Assembly: GCF_014982975.1 (NCBI RefSeq)
Contig: NZ_JADCKL010000003.1
Span: forward strand, 62,001-126,000
Origin: Claveliimonas monacensis
Lineage (GTDB): Bacteria > Bacillota > Clostridia > Lachnospirales > Lachnospiraceae
DNA length: 64,000 bases
Direction of reading: 5' to 3'
Shown in pieces: positions 57,238-64,000 of the stretch. Every line of letters starts with the position of its first letter. The stretch's first letter is position 1. A program made the position numbers and the translations under genes. The notes below the pieces were generated by a model, which worked only from the letters and a program-made list of their open reading frames with translations, did no database searches and was not told the origin of the DNA.

Positions 57238-57861
57238 ATGACAGATCATACCATCATAACCATTGGACGTCAGTTTGGAAGCGGCGGCCACGAGATCGGA
57301 AACAAGCTTGCCCAGCGGCTGGACATTCCTCTCTACGATAAAAATCTGATCCATATGGCGGCCCAGGAGATCGGCATCAGCAACGAGGCTGCGGAAAATA
57401 TCAACGAGACATCTCTTGGAAAATTCCTGTCCTCCTATGTGACGAGTCTGGGAGACTACACCGCTTTTATGAGCGGGGAGAGTGTAGAACCTCTCAGTGA
57501 CCAGATGTACCGGGTGCAGACAGAGCTTGTCAAGAAGCTGGCGGCCCGCAGTTCCTGTGTGATCGTGGGGAGATGTGCGGACTACATTCTGGGAGATTAC
57601 AGCAACTGCATTCACGTGTTTATCCATGCCTTCAAGGAGGATCGGGTCCGCCGGATTTCCCGGATCTATAAGCTGAACGAAAAGCAGGCCTGGGATAAGA
57701 TCAAACGAACGGACCGGGAGAGAAGGATGTACTATGAGACCCACGCCGGAAGGCCCTGGGGAAGCATTGAGTCCCACCAGATCCTCTTTAACGCCAGCCT
57801 TCTGGGAGTGGATGGGATCGTGGATGCGCTGGAGGCGATCTATCGGTCCAGGCAGAAGTAA
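57238..57861 (+). CDS. Cytidylate kinase-like family protein
   Basis: A 207-residue P-loop protein (PF13189-type) with ITIGRQFGSGGHEIGNKLA at the N terminus. The loop has GSGGxxIG instead of GxxxxGK[ST], which is normal for this family, and VGRCADYIL and RRISRIYKL follow. The family resembles cytidylate kinase but its substrate is not established; it is common in Lachnospiraceae. SD AAAGGAG. The ArsC/Spx-like gene follows after 31 bp. Confidence 0.87.
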   Translation: MTDHTIITIGRQFGSGGHEIGNKLAQRLDIPLYDKNLIHMAAQEIGISNEAAENINETSLGKFLSSYVTSLGDYTAFMSGESVEPLSDQMYRVQTELVKKLAARSSCVIVGRCADYILGDYSNCIHVFIHAFKEDRVRRISRIYKLNEKQAWDKIKRTDRERRMYYETHAGRPWGSIESHQILFNASLLGVDGIVDALEAIYRSRQK

Positions 57862-57892
57862 CACATAAAACGACAAAAGGAGACAGAACATC

Positions 57893-58234
57893 ATGCTTTT
57901 TATTGAATATCCAAAATGCAGCACCTGCAAGCGGGCAAAGAAATATCTGGAGGACAGAGGGATCGCGTTCCAGGACCGGCACATTGTGGAGGAAAATCCC
58001 ACGGAGGAGGAACTGACAAAGTGGATCGGGATGAGTGGCCTGCCAGTGAAAAAATTTTTCAACACAAGCGGCATGAAGTACAAGGAGCTGGGACTTAAGG
58101 ATCGGCTTCCGGATATGAGCCAGGAGGAACAGATCCGTCTTCTGGCCAGTGACGGCATGCTGGTAAAGCGGCCCCTTCTCATAGACGGGGACCGGATCCT
58201 TGTGGGATTTAAGGAAAAAGACTGGACATTTTAG
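57893..58234 (+). CDS. ArsC/Spx-family thioredoxin-fold protein
   Basis: A 113-residue protein of the arsenate reductase (ArsC)/Spx/YffB family with YPKCSTCKRAKKYL at the N terminus (CxxC form) and the RPLLIDGD loop near the C terminus. ArsC reductases use one N-terminal Cys and three Arg; Spx proteins use CxxC and bind RNA polymerase. The Arg in KRPLL and the length fit the general family, but no arsenic genes adjoin it, so an arsenate role should not be assumed. It shares a likely transcript with the preceding kinase-like gene. Confidence 0.85.
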   Translation: MLFIEYPKCSTCKRAKKYLEDRGIAFQDRHIVEENPTEEELTKWIGMSGLPVKKFFNTSGMKYKELGLKDRLPDMSQEEQIRLLASDGMLVKRPLLIDGDRILVGFKEKDWTF

Positions 58235-58247
58235 GAGAGGATATCCC

Positions 58248-58937
58248 ATGAAAAGTATACTGCTTGTGGAGGACGACAAAAGCCTGAACCAGGGCATTGC
58301 ACTGAAACTGAAAAAAGAAGGATACCGCGTTTCTTCTGCCTTCTCCCTGGGGGAGGCAGAAGAACTTTTTGACTCTGCGGCATGGGACCTTATCATCTGC
58401 GACGTGGGCCTGCCGGACGGCAGCGGCCTGGATTTCTGCCGGACGGTGCGCCAGGTCAGCGATGTGTTCATTCTGTTCCTGACAGCCCTGGACTCGGAGA
58501 TCGACATGGTGACAGCCTACGACCTGGGGGCGGACGACTATATGACAAAGCCCTTCAGCCTCATGGTACTTGTCTCCAAGGTCCACGCTTTCATGCGGCG
58601 GGCAAAAGAGGCTCCTGCGGTCAGGATCCTCTCCGGTGACATCCTCTTTTCCCTCCGGGAGATGAAGGCTTTTCGGCAGAGACAGGAGGGGGGACCGGAG
58701 CCTATCCCTCTGAGCAAAAAAGAGCTGCAGCTTCTCCTGTGCCTGATGGAAAACGCCTGCCAGATCCTTACCAGGGAACAGATTCTGGAGCAGGTGTGGG
58801 GCATGGAGGGCCAGTTTGTGGATGACAACACAGTACCTGTCAATATCAGCCGCCTCAAAGGAAAGATCGGAGGCAGCTACATTCAGAATGTAAGGGGGAT
58901 TGGCTATATATGGACAGAAGAAAGCTTCAGAGAGTAG
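58248..58937 (+). CDS. OmpR-family response regulator
   Basis: A 229-residue regulator with receiver-domain motifs LLVEDDKSL, IICDVGLPDGSG (phospho-Asp near residue 51) and YMTKPFS, and an OmpR winged helix (PLSKKELQLLLCL, QILTREQILEQVWG, YIQNVRGIGYIW). The ATG at 58248 (SD GGAGAGG) is preferred over upstream in-frame codons inside the ArsC-like gene. The kinase gene overlaps its end by 28 bp. Confidence 0.94.
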   Translation: MKSILLVEDDKSLNQGIALKLKKEGYRVSSAFSLGEAEELFDSAAWDLIICDVGLPDGSGLDFCRTVRQVSDVFILFLTALDSEIDMVTAYDLGADDYMTKPFSLMVLVSKVHAFMRRAKEAPAVRILSGDILFSLREMKAFRQRQEGGPEPIPLSKKELQLLLCLMENACQILTREQILEQVWGMEGQFVDDNTVPVNISRLKGKIGGSYIQNVRGIGYIWTEESFRE

Positions 58938-60070
58938 CCCTGCTTGCAGGGCTGCTCTTTCTTATACTGCTGGCTATTGGCACGCTTCTTCACGCGGCGG
59001 GGGAAGCGGTGAAGGAGGAGGATCAGCAGAAGCTGGGGGCTCTTGTCAGGGAGCACCCGGAGTACGAGGACAGCTATGCCCGGATCATGGGCGGGGATGC
59101 CCCGAATGAGACGGCAGATCTGGGGGAACAGATCATGGAGAAATACGGCTATAACGCCCGGGACGGCGGAGCCTACAGGGCAGTCCGCCAGTATCTTTTC
59201 CTTGCCGGAGGCATTCTGGCAGGTGGGGTGGCGGCTGCTTCCCTGGCGGTGCTGCTGGCCCTGCGGGCCCAGAAGAAGGCGGAGGAAGAAAGGGAGCGTC
59301 TGGGGGAGAGCATAGAGGAGCTGAGACTCAGGGAGGAGGGCGCAAGGGAGCGACTTGTCCGGGAAGAACAGGAGACAAAATCCCTGGTGACAGATATTTC
59401 CCACCAGCTCAAGACACCTATTGCTGCCCTGCGGATGAGCCTGGAGATCAAAGAGACTACAGAGCTGACAGAGGAGGAGAAAAAGGAATGGTCCGGCAGA
59501 GAGCTGGAGGAGGTGGGAAAACTGGAAGAGCTTCTGAACAGTTTTACCCAGCTTTCCAAGCTGGAGGCGGATATGATACAGATCCGTCCCCGGATGGAGG
59601 AGATCAGAGGGACGCTGGCCGGAGCGGTGGGGGCTGTCTATATGAAGGCCTTTCGCCGGGGAATAGACCTGTCTCTGGAAGAATCTGAGGACCGCAGGAT
59701 CCCCCATGATCCAAAATGGACGCGGGAGGCTTTTGCCAATATTCTGGACAATGCGGTGAAATACTCCCCGGAGAACACCTCTGTCACAGTGCGGGTTTCC
59801 TGGCTGGCCTCCGCTGTGATGATCGAATTTGAAGACCAGGGCATAGGCGTGCCCCAGGAGGAGGCCCACCGGATCTTTCAGAGATTTTACAGAGGAAATG
59901 CCCGGCAGGTCCAGGAGGGGGAAGGAGCCGGTGTGGGGCTCTATCTGGCCCGACGCATCCTGGAGGCCCAGGGAGGCACCATCTGTGTAAAGCGGGGCAG
60001 GAGGGGAGGCAGCGATTTTATCGTGACGCTTCCTTACAATTCTGTTATGCATTCTGTAAGCGTCCTGTAA
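58910..60070 (+). CDS. Sensor histidine kinase
   Basis: A 386-residue kinase with two helices (about 8-28 and 98-120) flanking an external loop of about 70 residues, the phospho-acceptor His in DISHQLKTPIAAL (about 167), and HATPase motifs NILDNAVKYSP, EDQGIGVPQEEA and GAGVGLYLARRI. The loop is larger than in true BceS intramembrane kinases, so sensing may be direct. It controls, by position, the ABC transporter that follows after 51 bp. Confidence 0.93.
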   Translation: MDRRKLQRVALLAGLLFLILLAIGTLLHAAGEAVKEEDQQKLGALVREHPEYEDSYARIMGGDAPNETADLGEQIMEKYGYNARDGGAYRAVRQYLFLAGGILAGGVAAASLAVLLALRAQKKAEEERERLGESIEELRLREEGARERLVREEQETKSLVTDISHQLKTPIAALRMSLEIKETTELTEEEKKEWSGRELEEVGKLEELLNSFTQLSKLEADMIQIRPRMEEIRGTLAGAVGAVYMKAFRRGIDLSLEESEDRRIPHDPKWTREAFANILDNAVKYSPENTSVTVRVSWLASAVMIEFEDQGIGVPQEEAHRIFQRFYRGNARQVQEGEGAGVGLYLARRILEAQGGTICVKRGRRGGSDFIVTLPYNSVMHSVSVL

Positions 60071-60121
60071 ACCGGGCATACTATACTGATACCAGAGTCG
60101 AGAAAAGGAGGCTGAACAGAT

Positions 60122-60793
60122 ATGAAACCAATATTAGAGACCATCGACCTGGTAAAGTATTACGGGTCCGGCAGCAGCGTGGTCAAAGCCATTGATCACA
60201 CGGACCTTGCTATCTGGCGGGGCGAGTTTACCGCCATCGTGGGCAGGAGCGGTTCCGGAAAGAGTACTCTGCTCCACATGCTGGGAGGACTGGACCGGCC
60301 GGACAGCGGGAAAGTCCTCATAGAGGGAAAAGACATATTTAAACTGAAGGAAGAGCGGCTGGCCGTGTTCCGCAGGAGGAAAATAGGGTTTGTCTTCCAG
60401 AGCTACAATCTGGTCCCATCCCTGAATGTGTGGGAGAACATCGTCCTCCCCATCGGTCTGGACGGCCGGAAGGTGGACCGGGAGTTTGTCATGGGCATCA
60501 TCCGGCGGATCGGCATGGAGGACAAGCTCCACGCCCTGCCCTCCACCCTGTCTGGAGGACAGCAGCAGCGGGCGGCCATCGCCAGGGCTCTGGCGGCGCG
60601 GCCGGCCATTATCCTGGCCGACGAGCCCACAGGCAATCTGGACTCCAAAAACGAGCTGGACGTGATCAGCCTTTTAAAGAGCTGCGTCAGCGAGTACGGG
60701 CAGACCCTTGTGATGATCACCCACGATGAGACCATCGCCCAGATGGCGGACCGGATGATCCTCATCGAGGACGGCAAGGTGGTGAGCGCATGA
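60122..60793 (+). CDS. ABC transporter ATPase (LolD/MacB/BceA-like)
   Basis: A 223-residue ATPase: Walker [10 protein letters not shown] (about 41-49), Q-loop [12 protein letters not shown], signature [15 protein letters not shown] and Walker [16 protein letters not shown]. It pairs with the FtsX-type permease whose ATG overlaps its stop (ATGA). Such modules typically confer antimicrobial-peptide resistance or envelope sensing. SD AAAGGAGG. Confidence 0.95.
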   Translation: MKPILETIDLVKYYGSGSSVVKAIDHTDLAIWRGEFTAIVGRSGSGKSTLLHMLGGLDRPDSGKVLIEGKDIFKLKEERLAVFRRRKIGFVFQSYNLVPSLNVWENIVLPIGLDGRKVDREFVMGIIRRIGMEDKLHALPSTLSGGQQQRAAIARALAARPAIILADEPTGNLDSKNELDVISLLKSCVSEYGQTLVMITHDETIAQMADRMILIEDGKVVSA

Positions 60794-63282
60794 AGACAGT
60801 GACAAAGACAGCCCTTGCCAATCTGAAGCTGAATCGGGGGAGAAACCTTATCAGCGGTTTTGCCATTTTACTGACAACTCTTCTTATTTTTTTTACGATC
60901 ACCATAGGGATGGCTGCCGGATCTGTGGAGCTGGCTGCCGTCAATGTCTACTATCCCACCTACCACGCCATGTTCCGGGGCGTGACGGAGGAGAATGTAC
61001 AGAGGCTGGAAAGCCAGAATGAGATCGAGACCATGGGACTGAGGGAGGATTTTGCCTACGGCGTTGACGATGACGCAGACATTGGGTTTTATGCCATGGA
61101 CGAGGAGGGGATTCGTCTCAGCAAGATCGAGCTGGAGGAGGGACATTTCCCCAGGGAGGGGAAGGAGATTGCCCTCTCCAGGGGGCTGCTTGCGGAGTAC
61201 GGCCTGGAGGCCGGCATCGGAGACCAGGTGACTTTGCCCTTTCAGCTGGTGGAGGATGGAGGTCTGGGGTGGCAGCAGGAGGACACCTTCCGGATCACCG
61301 GTTTCCTTGAGACGGACACAGACCCGGAGAACAAAGCCTACGGTGTCATCTGCTCCCTGGACTATATGCGCACATCCGTCCCTGCGGAGGACAGGGCGTA
61401 CCGTGTCCTGCTCAGGCTGAAGGACACCCAAGAGAAGGGGGATGGGATCGAGACTGTGGACGCCCTGGAGGAGAGGGCCTGCGAGATGGGAGAGGACTTT
61501 GGCGTTGACCGGGACAATGTAGTTGTCAACACCACCTATCTTCTTGCCAACTATACGGACCCGGGCCTTTACACCGGGATCGGGGCCATCATCCTGGTGG
61601 TGGTCGTGGCCGGCGTCCTCTGTATCTACAGCATCTACTATGTGTCCATGGTGCCCAAGATACAGGAGTACGGGCGGTTCAGGGCCATGGGAGCTACCAG
61701 GAGGCAGGTGCGGCAGGTCGTGTTCCGGGAAGGGCTGGCAGTGGCCTTTGCAGCCCTTCCCGCCGGTCTTCTTCTTGGCAGTATCCTGGCCAGGCCGGTG
61801 CTGCTCACTATCTATAAAATGGCGGACAATGTCGAGACCGCCTACACGGAGCCGGGCATGCACCAGCTCTGCGTCGAGCTGCTGGAAAAGGGACAGGTCC
61901 CCATCCTTCGCTGGTGGATTTACCTGCTGACCATCCTGGCGGTCCTTGCCACCGTCTGGCTGTCCCTCGTAAAGCCCATGCGCCTGGCAGCCAGGGTTTC
62001 CCCTGTGGAGGCCATGCGCTATCAGGGCGGCAGCAGCCGGAAAAAGGACAGGAGGGGATATGAGAGCCTGAATATCTCCAGGCTCACAAGAACCAACCTG
62101 GGGAGAAACAAGAGGCGGACCGTTCTCACAGTCCTCACCCTGGGCTCCATCGGCATTCTTTTTATGGCTGTGGCTACAGTCCTCTCCTGCGCATCGCCGA
62201 AGGAGATTGCCCGGCAGGAGTTTGAGGGGGATTACCAGATCTACGTGGACAGCTGGGAGGGGGACAAGATGAACCCGGACCGGGCCTGGGCAAGCATTAT
62301 GCAGGACAATCCTCTTTCTTCTGCTTTTATAGAGGAGGTGCGCTCTGTCCCGGGCGTGGAGGGGGTGAAGGTCCGCTCCTGGCTGCAGGGCAGCCTCTCG
62401 GATCTGGACCCGGAGAGGCAGATCACAACGGCCAATCTGGAGGGCTATGAGGACTCTTATAAAGAAGTCATTCTGTCCGGCATTACAGAGGGGACAGCAG
62501 ATTGGGATGAGCTGAAAAAGGGGGAGAAGATCATCATGAACCAGCGCCTTCAGCACTGGTTCCCGGATCTGACGGCAGGCAGTCAGGTGAAGCTCCTTCT
62601 TGAGACAGAGCAGGGACCGGTGGAGAGAACCTTTGAGATCGCTGCGGTGGGAGCATATCCATCGGGGATCTGCGGAGGTAACTTCCTTCTGCCTGCAGAG
62701 TCTCTTGTCCGGTTCACTTCGGCCAACCTGAGCCAGACTTTGGTCATCACGGTGGACAAAGAACAGAAAGAAGAGGCTTTCCAGGCGTTGGATGCTATGG
62801 CACAGATCAGCCCCTACCTGGCCACAGACACCTACGACACCCATCTTCAGACATGGGAGAGCGGCATGGGCATCATCGCCCTCCTCGGATATGCCTTCCT
62901 CATCGTCCTGGGAGCTATCGGTATCATGAACCTTGTGAACACCATGATCAACAGCATCTACACAAGGAAGAAGGAGCTGGGCATGATGCAGGCCATCGGT
63001 CTGTCAGAAAGGCAGCTCCTGGGCATGATGCAGATGGAGGGCCTGTTCTACACGGCGGGGACCCTGGCGGTGGCGCTGGGTATCGGCAGCCTTGCGGGCT
63101 ACGGCGTTTTCCGGTACATGAAGGCGGAAAATATCATGAATGTGACCAGCTATCATTACCCGGCTCTTCCGGCTGTGCTCCTGGCTCTGGTTGTGGCGCT
63201 CACCCAGGTACTCCTCACCGGTGCTGTCTCCCGCAGCTTCCGGAAGATGAGCCTGATCGACCGCATACGGTACTCGGAATAA
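60790..63282 (+). CDS. FtsX-type ABC permease with two FtsX domains
   Basis: An 830-residue permease, larger than typical BceB (about 640). An N-terminal helix (about 20-42) precedes an extracytoplasmic domain (about 45-255); the first FtsX domain (YGRFRAMGATRRQVRQVVF, about 297-315) is followed by further helices, a second external domain (about 475-680), and the second FtsX domain (YTRKKELGMMQAIGLSERQ). The C terminus SFRKMSLIDRIRYSE is the usual end. It is a transmembrane mechanotransmission-type exporter with its upstream ATPase. Substrate unknown. Confidence 0.92.
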   Translation: MKTVTKTALANLKLNRGRNLISGFAILLTTLLIFFTITIGMAAGSVELAAVNVYYPTYHAMFRGVTEENVQRLESQNEIETMGLREDFAYGVDDDADIGFYAMDEEGIRLSKIELEEGHFPREGKEIALSRGLLAEYGLEAGIGDQVTLPFQLVEDGGLGWQQEDTFRITGFLETDTDPENKAYGVICSLDYMRTSVPAEDRAYRVLLRLKDTQEKGDGIETVDALEERACEMGEDFGVDRDNVVVNTTYLLANYTDPGLYTGIGAIILVVVVAGVLCIYSIYYVSMVPKIQEYGRFRAMGATRRQVRQVVFREGLAVAFAALPAGLLLGSILARPVLLTIYKMADNVETAYTEPGMHQLCVELLEKGQVPILRWWIYLLTILAVLATVWLSLVKPMRLAARVSPVEAMRYQGGSSRKKDRRGYESLNISRLTRTNLGRNKRRTVLTVLTLGSIGILFMAVATVLSCASPKEIARQEFEGDYQIYVDSWEGDKMNPDRAWASIMQDNPLSSAFIEEVRSVPGVEGVKVRSWLQGSLSDLDPERQITTANLEGYEDSYKEVILSGITEGTADWDELKKGEKIIMNQRLQHWFPDLTAGSQVKLLLETEQGPVERTFEIAAVGAYPSGICGGNFLLPAESLVRFTSANLSQTLVITVDKEQKEEAFQALDAMAQISPYLATDTYDTHLQTWESGMGIIALLGYAFLIVLGAIGIMNLVNTMINSIYTRKKELGMMQAIGLSERQLLGMMQMEGLFYTAGTLAVALGIGSLAGYGVFRYMKAENIMNVTSYHYPALPAVLLALVVALTQVLLTGAVSRSFRKMSLIDRIRYSE

Positions 63283-63316
63283 AAGAAGAGAGAAGAGGGA
63301 GCTTTTGGGCTGCGGC

Positions 63317-63345
63317 TGGACTTTGCCGGCCTGTTTTGATAAAAT
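63317..63345 (+). promoter_or_regulatory. Candidate promoter of the CoA-transferase gene
   Basis: TGGACT (63317-63322) and TAAAAT (63340-63345) have 17-bp spacing and an extended TGA before the -10, 60 bp upstream of the ATG at 63406. Confidence 0.45.
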
Positions 63346-63405
63346 GGACTGCATATGCAGGACCCGAGAGAATCCTGCGGGCCTGCTGTAAGGAGGATGG
63401 TAGTT

Positions 63406-64000
63406 ATGTATGAAGTGATGAGTGCTGACGAGGCGATCCGCCTGATCCGGGATGGAGACTGTATATGCGTCAATTCGTTTGTGGGGATAGAGAACCCGGT
63501 AGAGCTCCACGAGGCGCTGTACAGAAGATACCAGAGGATGCAGTCTCCCAGCCATCTGACGATGATCTCCAGCGCAGGCTTTGGCGTCTGGGACGAAAAC
63601 AGGAATGCGGAGGGGTACATACGGGAGGGCGCGGTGGACCGCCTGATCTGCGGACATTTCGGAGCTATGTTAAGCACAAAGAAGCTGGTGCTTGAGGACC
63701 GCTTTGAGGCATATAACCTGCCCCTTGGATGTATCTCCCACGCCATCCGCGCGCAGGCGGGAGGACTGCCGGGGGCGCTCTCCAAGGTGGGGCTTGATAT
63801 TTTTGTAGACCCGAGAAAGGAAGGACCTGGTATCAACCGGCTCTCGATCGACGACTCTCTTGTGAAATACGTGGAGGTGGACGGGGAGGAGTTCCTCTAC
63901 TACAAGCTGCCGAAGATCACGGTGGCTCTCATAAAGGGTACTGCCGCGGACAGGAAGGGAAATATTTCCTTTGACGATATGTTCATGTCCGGCGACGCCC
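63406..64000 (+). CDS. Acyl-CoA:acetate/3-ketoacid CoA-transferase family protein, N-terminal part
   Basis: The frame is open from ATG 63406 (SD AAGGAGG) to the window end, giving 198 codons. The sequence starts YEVMSADEAIRLIRDGDCICVNSFVG, quoted in part as DEAIRLIRDGDCICV, and continues with GLPLGC-like NLPLGCISHAIRAQAGGLPG and SKVGLDIFVDPRKEGPGIN, features of propionate/acetate CoA-transferases (family I, COG4670) that move CoA between carboxylates. The catalytic Glu would be in the missing part. Its left neighbours are the FtsX exporter genes, with no operon link. Being open at the edge, it has no in-window stop codon. Confidence 0.87.
   Translation, partial: MYEVMSADEAIRLIRDGDCICVNSFVGIENPVELHEALYRRYQRMQSPSHLTMISSAGFGVWDENRNAEGYIREGAVDRLICGHFGAMLSTKKLVLEDRFEAYNLPLGCISHAIRAQAGGLPGALSKVGLDIFVDPRKEGPGINRLSIDDSLVKYVEVDGEEFLYYKLPKITVALIKGTAADRKGNISFDDMFMSGDA

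Noticed and set aside
57893-58234. ArsC-like gene as evidence for an arsenic operon linked to the ArsS-like gene
   Set aside because: It is 34 kb away, sits with a cytidylate-kinase-like gene, has the CxxC found in Spx/YffB proteins, and has no arsR, arsB, acr3 or arsM beside it.
1-64000. Mobile element, prophage, tRNA or rRNA genes
   Set aside because: No transposase, integrase, att-like repeats, tRNA cloverleaf or rRNA sequence was recognised; the region looks like ordinary chromosome with accessory operons.

Overview
The window looks like the chromosome of an anaerobic, probably spore-forming member of the Clostridia, most likely a Lachnospiraceae gut bacterium. The reasons are a coding-dense, moderately GC-rich sequence with Firmicutes-type Shine-Dalgarno (SD) sequences (AGGAGG) and SigA-like promoters, a YtvI-like sporulation permease, a BclA-like collagen protein, GntR/DUF5808 and LrgAB genes, and oxygen-sensitive Fe-S enzymes related to 2-hydroxyacyl-CoA dehydratases. 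No rRNA, tRNA, IS element, CRISPR array or prophage was seen.

Layout. 1-12.8 kb is mostly housekeeping: the 3' end of lon, engB, a ytvI-like permease, a CsoR-type operator in front of a copper ATPase with a CopZ-like domain fused at its C terminus, an AAA/PD-(D/E)XK protein, ferritin, an rRNA methyltransferase, a collagen-like surface protein, an alpha/beta hydrolase, and a minus-strand acyl-ACP thioesterase/radical SAM pair. 12.9-27.2 kb is the standout region: 14 co-directional genes, often overlapping. They encode a class-V cysteine desulfurase-like enzyme, two double-cubane/HgdB-type Fe-S proteins with one activase, a small Se/S-carrier-like protein, two rhodanese lipoproteins, a four-helix membrane protein, two TVP38/TMEM64 membrane proteins around a CCG-type Fe-S protein, a carboxymuconolactone-decarboxylase-like (CMD) redox protein, an ArsS-like radical SAM enzyme, a C_GCAxxG_C_C protein, a fusion of the two 'arsenosugar/selenodomain' glycosyltransferases, and a phosphotransferase. 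27.2-37 kb holds regulators (AraC, TetR, GntR, XRE), an unannotated 56-codon peptide, glgB, a VanZ-RDD membrane protein and secreted or membrane proteins of unknown role. 37-41.4 kb is a CprABC-like peptide-resistance ABC transporter with its two-component system. 41.5-47 kb has thioredoxin, a duplicated-domain Cys-motif lipoprotein resembling YdjY with a membrane partner, a ketopantoate reductase-like gene, proC, a Crp/Fnr regulator and an adenylyltransferase-like gene. 47-51.7 kb is a MarR-controlled heterodimeric ABC exporter. 51.9-64 kb has lrgAB, sbcDC, a cytidylate-kinase-like gene, an ArsC/Spx-like gene, a second two-component/ABC (FtsX) module and the 5' part of a CoA-transferase.

How the genes fit together. 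The 12.9-27.2 kb cluster contains parts for mobilising a chalcogen (sulfur or selenium) from cysteine or selenocysteine, carrying it, performing low-potential Fe-S chemistry, building a glycosylated product by radical SAM and glycosyltransferase steps, and handling sulfur species outside the membrane. It overlaps in gene content with Haft's rSAM/selenodomain families (later named arsenosugar biosynthesis) and, in its TVP38-X-TVP38-CMD-rhodanese core, with my recollection of E. coli ydjXYZ-ynjABCDE. It has no arsM, no dehydratase substrate genes and no recognisable known pathway, so I regard it as the best candidate for an undescribed system. The YdjY-like lipoprotein and membrane protein at 42.1-43.7 kb may be a detached part of it.
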